64,000 nucleotides of DNA from Dyadobacter diqingensis (GTDB taxonomy: Bacteria; Bacteroidota; Bacteroidia; Cytophagales; Spirosomataceae), in contig NZ_JAMXKF010000009.1 in assembly GCF_024220585.1 (NCBI RefSeq), positions 211,213 to 275,212 of the forward strand, given 5' to 3'. This document shows, piece by piece, positions 59,323 through 64,000 of this stretch; position 1 is the first letter of the stretch, and each line of letters starts with the position of its first letter. Made by a program: the position numbers and the translations under genes. The notes below the pieces were generated by a model that had not been told where the DNA came from, did not search any database, and saw only the letters and a list, made by a program, of their open reading frames with translations.

Positions 59323-60567
59323 TTAAGCGTTTTCTTCTGCTCTGTAATAAAGCGTTGAGCCATTTTCGGGGCTTAGGATATTCCTTGCCGCTTCATGCAG
59401 ATCTTCCGATTTCATATTACGGATAATCTCGGCATCGTCATTTGCCCAGTCCACATTACCCGCATTGGCTGCAAATGCCAGGTTCATGGCGCGGTTTAAG
59501 AGCTCAACTTCGGAGAACGCCAAAGTTGCCTCGGTTTGATTTTTAACTTTGGTCACCTCGTCATCCGTTGCACCGTTTTTTACGATTTCCTGCAATACTT
59601 CTTTCACAGCTTCGTCTGCCTCTTCCAAGGTTATGCCCGGGTTCAGGTTCCCTTTGATCAAAAGAAGTCCCGGATCAAGGGATGACGTCGTACTGGCGCT
59701 GATGCTGTTGAAAAGCGGCTTATCTTTCAGCAAAGCCTGATACAGTCGTGATGATTTTCCTCTTCCTAAAATATCACTCAACAAATCCGATGCATAAAAC
59801 TGATCTTCATAGCGACCGGGCATATGGAAAACCTTGATCAGAGAGTTCAGCGGAACAGCCGCGGAAGTTTCCAGATGACGCGCTTCCGTTTGTTTAGGTT
59901 CTTTTGGGATGTTACGGACGTAAGGAGCTCCGGCAGGGATTCCCGCAAACCATTTTTTAGCAAGCTGTTGTATTTGCGCCAGTTTTACTGCACCGGCAAC
60001 CACCATCACAGCATTGTTCGGGCGATAAAAGCGGAAGAAAAAATCCTGCACATCTTCCATGGTTGCACGTTCGATGTGTTCAATATCCTTTCCGATGGTA
60101 GCCCAGCGGTAAGGGTGTTTCTGATATGCCAGCGGTCTTAATTTCAGCCACATATCGCCATAAGGCTGGTTAAGATAGCGCTGTTTGAATTCTTCAATCA
60201 CCACCTTGCGCTGCACTTCCAGAACGTTGGGATCAAAAGAAAGGCTTAACATGCGGTCAGATTCAAGCCAGAAGGCTGTTTCCACATTATCGGCGGGCAA
60301 TGTTATGTAATAATTTGTAATGTCTGGGGAGGTGAAAGCATTGTTTTCGCCGCCGACGGTCTGAACGGGAATATCGTAATTCGGGATGTTTTTTGAACCT
60401 CCGAACATCAGGTGTTCAAAAAGATGCGCAAAACCGGTGCGCTCTTCATCCTCGTCCCGTGAACCTACATTGTATAAAATATTGACCGCCGCCATTGGGG
60501 TCGAAAAGTCTTCGTGAACATATATTTTCAGACCATTGTCCAGCGTAAAGTGCTCGTAGCGAATCAT
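59323..60567 (-). CDS. M16 family zinc metallopeptidase, copy 2
   Basis: The 414-residue protein starts MIRYEHFTLDNGLKIYVHED. It has the zinc motif HLFEH in GFAHLFEHLMFGGSKNIPNYD (about 45-49 of the frame) and distal Glu in QRKVVIEEFKQRYLNQPYGD. The C-terminal half has SDLLSDILGRGKSSRLYQAL. It is a full-length M16B-type subunit with its own intact active site. The first M16 gene (55355) also has HxxEH, so the two are not the usual active/inactive pair. Confidence 0.95.
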   Translation of the reverse strand: MIRYEHFTLDNGLKIYVHEDFSTPMAAVNILYNVGSRDEDEERTGFAHLFEHLMFGGSKNIPNYDIPVQTVGGENNAFTSPDITNYYITLPADNVETAFWLESDRMLSLSFDPNVLEVQRKVVIEEFKQRYLNQPYGDMWLKLRPLAYQKHPYRWATIGKDIEHIERATMEDVQDFFFRFYRPNNAVMVVAGAVKLAQIQQLAKKWFAGIPAGAPYVRNIPKEPKQTEARHLETSAAVPLNSLIKVFHMPGRYEDQFYASDLLSDILGRGKSSRLYQALLKDKPLFNSISASTTSSLDPGLLLIKGNLNPGITLEEADEAVKEVLQEIVKNGATDDEVTKVKNQTEATLAFSEVELLNRAMNLAFAANAGNVDWANDDAEIIRNMKSEDLHEAARNILSPENGSTLYYRAEENA

Positions 60568-60713
60568 AAGTAACTAAATAAGTGGTTGGTGTCGGTAATT
60601 CTCCAAAATAAACAAAACAGGGAGAAACCTGTACGCGGGTTTTATGGTTATAAACAAAGCTAATGCTCAGGTGGGACTCCACCAAACCATTTATATCGTT
60701 ATCCCAGATAGTC

Positions 60714-61832
60714 ATGAATTTTACTTTGCGGATTTTCTTTTTCATTACATTATTTATTGTGTCGTCAAGGCCGTCTCAGGCGCAGTTACTCAATGACCCT
60801 TCCACGCTTAAACTGATTCAAAAGGGGCTTGATCATATCTACAATTACGAATATACCGAAGCGAATTCGGTGCTGCACCAGGTTGAGAAGAAGTATCCAA
60901 ACCATCCTGTTTCCTACATTCTGGATGCGTTTGTGATGTACTGGCAGTATCTTCCGATTAAGGATAACGCAACCAAGTCGAAAGAATATGTTGGCAAACT
61001 GAACCAGTGTCTGGATGCGATCACAAAAAGATATGGCAAGAACAGCACGGATCCGGAAGCTGTTTTTTATACAATCGTTGCACGCGGATACATCGCGATG
61101 ATGTACAATTACAATGGAGAACTCATGAGCGCGGCGGGAGAGGCAAAAAAAGCGTACAATGCGCTGATCACCGGTTTGAAACTGACTGAGAAAAATCCTG
61201 AATTTTATTTTACTTCCGGAATGTATAACTATTATGTGGAGTTATATCCGGAAGACCATGCGATTGTAAAACCGCTGATGATCTTTTTCAAAAACGGAGA
61301 CAAATCATTGGGATTGAAACAGGTGGATATTGCCACACGCCAGGGGGTGATCACGAAGGCAGAGGCCTGTTTTTATCTTTCGCATATTTATCTTGAACAC
61401 GAAACCAACTTTGCCAAGGCATTGACTTATACGCAAAAACTGGTCAGCTGGTATCCGCAGAATCAGATTTTTAATATGGTGAACACCGAAACGCTGATTC
61501 TCACGGGAAAATTTGATGAAGCTGAAAAAGGCATGAATATGCTGAAAGCTAATACAAAAGGTTTCTATCCGATTGCTTACAATACTTTCCAGGGATTGAT
61601 TCATGAAAAGGATGCAAAAAATGACAGTGCGGCGCAAAAGTCATACCTGACGGCTTTACGGACTCCGCATGACGATCAGTATACCCGCGAGTATTATGCC
61701 ATGTCCTACGCAGGTTTGGCGCGTATCGCGAATCGTGCGGGGAACAAAACCAAGGCGAGAGAATATTATAAAAAAGTGCTGGAAAAAGCGGAGTATAAGT
61801 CGCTTGTAAAAGAGGCGAAAGCTTTTAAATAA
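60714..61832 (+). CDS. Secreted or periplasmic TPR protein
   Basis: The protein of about 372 residues starts MNFTLRIFFFITLFIVSSRP, a signal peptide cleaved near SQA/Q, and contains several TPR-like pairs (HIYNYEYTEANSVLHQVEKK; FAKALTYTQKLVSWYP; GKFDEAEKGMNMLKAN; KTKAREYYKKVLEKAE). The start at 60663 would put 17 extra residues before the signal and is rejected. Function is unknown; the 147-bp divergent gap to M16 copy 2 suggests separate promoters. Confidence 0.85.
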   Translation: MNFTLRIFFFITLFIVSSRPSQAQLLNDPSTLKLIQKGLDHIYNYEYTEANSVLHQVEKKYPNHPVSYILDAFVMYWQYLPIKDNATKSKEYVGKLNQCLDAITKRYGKNSTDPEAVFYTIVARGYIAMMYNYNGELMSAAGEAKKAYNALITGLKLTEKNPEFYFTSGMYNYYVELYPEDHAIVKPLMIFFKNGDKSLGLKQVDIATRQGVITKAEACFYLSHIYLEHETNFAKALTYTQKLVSWYPQNQIFNMVNTETLILTGKFDEAEKGMNMLKANTKGFYPIAYNTFQGLIHEKDAKNDSAAQKSYLTALRTPHDDQYTREYYAMSYAGLARIANRAGNKTKAREYYKKVLEKAEYKSLVKEAKAFK

Positions 61833-61837
61833 TAGTT

Positions 61838-61900
61838 AATTGTTAATGAAATAGGCTCACAAGATTGTTTTTTGCCAGCTTATTTCATTAACAATTGATC
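61838..61900. terminator. Bidirectional terminator between TPR gene and amidohydrolase
   Basis: AATTGTTAATGAAATA (61838-61853) and TATTTCATTAACAATT (61881-61896) are perfect over 16 bp with a 27-nt loop. A second AATTAACAATT follows at 61907-61917. Confidence 0.75.
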
Positions 61901-61924
61901 ATTTATAATTAACAATTATCTAAA

Positions 61925-63070
61925 TCATTTCGGGAATAAGGATTTGTCCAGTCCGGGAATGATTGTCAGCGCATTTTTATAGTATAGTTTTTTCAATACT
62001 TCGTCGGAAAGTCCCATGCCGTACATGCGCCAGAATGCGTGGTACTTTTTGTGATACGGGAAATATTCATCTTCTGTTTCCAGAACGCGGAAGTAAGTGC
62101 TGTATTCCGACGGAACCCAGCTATCCTTTCCAAAAAGAACTTTGTCCTGCCATTTGTCAAAAAACTTTTTGGCGGCTCTCGGCTGTCTTCCCAGTTCGGC
62201 GATCACGGCTCCGATTTCAACATACATATTTGGAAAAACCGTCATCAGGCTGTCCAGCTTTTTCAGGTTGTTCGGATACCAGCCCATGTGAGCATTGATA
62301 AAAATTGTTTTGGGATTGTTTCGGAAAATAGCATGCTGCTCTGCAATCAGTGAGTCGAATGGCACCGGGTCATTTGGGCCGCGGCGACGGCCGGGATGTG
62401 TTTTCAGTTCCAGCCAGCGTTCGTTGTAGCGGTCCATCGGATCCCAGAAAGAAGGTACGTCTGCCGTGTGGATGAGCACCGGGATTTTCAGTTCTCCGCA
62501 TTTTTTCCATACCGGCCCCAAACGTGGATCGCTCACCGCCACCCGGTTTCCTTTGTCATCTTTGATGCCGCTGAAACCAAGACTTTTATAAATTTTAAGG
62601 CCTTTTGCACCCATTTTTACATCTTCCTCCAATTGCTTCACGGCCTTTTCTGTCCAGTCTTTATCACCAAAACCTTTGAATTGCAGATTGGTGAAAACCG
62701 CGATTCGTTTGGGTTGGTTTTTAGCAATATTTTCGATGGATCCTTTCAGCGTCGCTGTGCCTTCGCTCCATTCTTGCGACCATCCGCGTCCGCTCAGGTT
62801 TACCATAATGCCCATGTTGAGGCTATCCATTTGCGCCACAAGATATTTCAAATCCTGGGTTGGCATCTGATACTGGTGATTGTGCACGTCAATAAACGGG
62901 AATTTGGCTTTCCGTACTTTATGTTCTTCCACTTTTAAAGTGGATACGGGATCATATTCTTCAAAACCCAGCGGTTCCGTAATGTTCTGGGCTATTGAAA
63001 ACTGCGATTCCAGGCTGAACAGACCTGCCAGCGATAATGAAAAAAGGAATAAAGGTCGGGTTAATTTCAT
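61925..63070 (-). CDS. Secreted amidohydrolase family (PF04909-like) metal-dependent hydrolase
   Basis: The protein of about 381 residues starts MKLTRPLFLFSLSLAGLFSL with a signal peptide (cleavage near SIA/Q). The TIM-barrel metal ligands appear as FIDVHNHQY (HxH), the Lys region GAKGLKIYKSLGF, VLIHTADVPSFWD, INAHMGWYPNNL and FGKDSWVPS (final Asp). This is the amidohydrolase-2/decarboxylase-type branch; an exported family member is less usual. The alternative start at 63079 adds three residues. Substrate unknown. Confidence 0.88.
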   Translation of the reverse strand: MKLTRPLFLFSLSLAGLFSLESQFSIAQNITEPLGFEEYDPVSTLKVEEHKVRKAKFPFIDVHNHQYQMPTQDLKYLVAQMDSLNMGIMVNLSGRGWSQEWSEGTATLKGSIENIAKNQPKRIAVFTNLQFKGFGDKDWTEKAVKQLEEDVKMGAKGLKIYKSLGFSGIKDDKGNRVAVSDPRLGPVWKKCGELKIPVLIHTADVPSFWDPMDRYNERWLELKTHPGRRRGPNDPVPFDSLIAEQHAIFRNNPKTIFINAHMGWYPNNLKKLDSLMTVFPNMYVEIGAVIAELGRQPRAAKKFFDKWQDKVLFGKDSWVPSEYSTYFRVLETEDEYFPYHKKYHAFWRMYGMGLSDEVLKKLYYKNALTIIPGLDKSLFPK

Positions 63071-63157
63071 AGGGAACACATTGATGCGGATTTTACCGCA
63101 TGGGGTGGAAAACTGGACTTATTGCGGCTTTTGATAACAGGTGTAAAATCGCCTGTG

Positions 63158-63649
63158 CTAATCACTTTCCGGCCGGTATATCAGGGCTACACAATGTGCA
63201 GCGATCCCTTCTTCTCTGCCTACAAAACCGAGATGTTCGGACGTGGTAGCTTTGATGGAAATATCTTCTTCCGAAACATTCATCACCTTACTCAGGCAGA
63301 TTTTCATTTCCGGAATATGTGGGTTCAATTTTGGTTTTTGCAGGACAATGGTCACGTCAACATTACCGACTTCAAACCCTTTTATGCGGATCATTTCCAA
63401 AACTTTGGCAAGCAAAACTTTGCTGTCAACACCTTTCCACTGGGGATCTGTATCGGAGAAATGATAACCGATGTTGCGCATATTGGCGGCACCTAGCAGG
63501 GCGTCGCAGAGAACATGGCAGACTACGTCGGCGTCCGAGTGCCCTTTTGCTCCGTGTGTGTGTGGAATTAAGATACCGCCAAGCCAGAACGGCCGGTCTT
63601 CTACGAGTTGATGAACGTCATAACCTTGTCCTATTCGAAAGGGAAACAT
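63158..63649 (-). CDS. ispF: 2-C-methyl-D-erythritol 2,4-cyclodiphosphate synthase
   Basis: The 163-residue protein has the IspF signatures: RIGQGYDVHQL with the zinc Asp-x-His, KGHSDADVVCHVLCDALLGA with the second His, the HFSDTDPQWKGVDS loop, and the C-terminal IKATTSEHLGFVGREEGIAA. It forms the cyclic diphosphate of the non-mevalonate isoprenoid pathway as a trimer. ispD is not adjacent. It is 87 bp before the amidohydrolase gene on the same strand. Confidence 0.98.
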   Translation of the reverse strand: MFPFRIGQGYDVHQLVEDRPFWLGGILIPHTHGAKGHSDADVVCHVLCDALLGAANMRNIGYHFSDTDPQWKGVDSKVLLAKVLEMIRIKGFEVGNVDVTIVLQKPKLNPHIPEMKICLSKVMNVSEEDISIKATTSEHLGFVGREEGIAAHCVALIYRPESD

Positions 63650-64000
63650 GCGAAATTTGATTAATAAATAGTAACTGCAAGTTGGTGATTGAAATCGTGA
63701 AAGACAATAGTGGAAGGGTTTTCTGTATGATTTTCTCAGGGAGTTATGTTCGCTGAAAATGGGCTGGACGGGGTGGGGCCGGTCGGACGGTTTTTTCGAC
63801 CGTCCGACCGGTACTCAAAACAAATAATCTGTGTTTCAGTGGTTTGTAAATATGCCGGAATCGGGCTGTTTTTTTCTCGTTGAATTGCCACGTTTTTACA
63901 CAAAAATGTAAACCCGAATGACGATATTGGTGTTGTAAAATAGAGCGTTCCGACGCTTTCACTATATAACATGATCTATCTATCCATTTAATGCAACCGA
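63650..64000. other. Intergenic region at the window end, with a strong palindrome
   Basis: These 351 bp upstream of ispF have no supported gene. CCGGTCGGACGGT (63779-63791) pairs perfectly with ACCGTCCGACCGG (63799-63811) around a 7-nt loop; no T-run follows, so it looks like a REP-type hairpin rather than a terminator. Two overlapping minus-strand ORFs (63736-63972) are probably spurious. Confidence 0.5.

Noticed and set aside
62396..62938. 180-codon plus-strand ORF
   Set aside because: Antisense shadow of the amidohydrolase gene, which has clear metal motifs.
63736..63972. Two overlapping minus-strand ORFs of 72 and 78 codons
   Set aside because: They run through a palindrome, have unlike composition and overlap each other in different frames; no family is recognised.

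Overview
The window looks like a stretch of chromosome from a Bacteroidota bacterium, most likely order Cytophagales and close to Dyadobacter. This is an inference from gene content and promoters, not a database match. Supporting signs are an HmuY/TonB heme locus, two large CarboxypepD_reg-type TonB receptors, many -7 elements of the form TAnnTTTG, little use of Shine-Dalgarno sites, DUF4230/DUF1003/YceI proteins, and abundant palindromic repeats. I found no tRNA, rRNA, CRISPR array, prophage or integrase.

Layout. 1-2.8 kb: a cut-off MATE exporter, a GNAT-SRPBCC fusion and a DUF1801/YdeI-like protein. 2.8-7.3 kb: a heme-uptake operon on the minus strand (TonB receptor, HmuY lipoprotein, second HmuY). 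7.4-10.3 kb: minus-strand genes for YceI, a small conserved protein, DUF1003, a VOC protein and an AraC regulator. 10.7-21.9 kb: a JmjC-like cupin protein, uvrB, a deoxynucleotidase divergent from a DeoR regulator, an SDR, an AT-rich two-gene DUF6934-like module, ileS and a carbonic anhydrase. 22-31.5 kb: GH16, a bile-acid-symporter-like carrier, DUF4230, a glutamine-synthetase-like ligase, SDR, aldehyde dehydrogenase, lysA, pyrF and rfbC. 31.6-36.2 kb: a DJ-1/PfpI protein, a four-gene two-component operon with a seven-helix membrane protein and a small Cys-tailed protein, a probable stand-alone small RNA, and a REP-associated transposase with its REP repeats. 36.4-42 kb: SelW-like protein, Hsp20, metG, and a membrane-protein/XRE regulator pair bracketed by two copies of a palindrome.

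42.1-51.6 kb is the most unusual part. Two AhpD-like (CMD family) proteins are followed by a TonB receptor, translationally coupled to a lipoprotein with TPR, FG-GAP and ASPIC/UnbV domains, then an MFS carrier, a membrane-anchored DUF3179 protein and a third CMD paralogue. I know of no described system with this composition. It reads as outer-membrane uptake plus inner-membrane transport plus thiol redox proteins, substrate unknown.

51.6-64 kb: an epimerase, TPR proteins, a heptosyltransferase-like GT9, two M16 zinc peptidases, a roughly 1-kb mosaic palindromic repeat array (about 180-bp units), a beta-propeller glycosidase-like protein, a secreted amidohydrolase and ispF.
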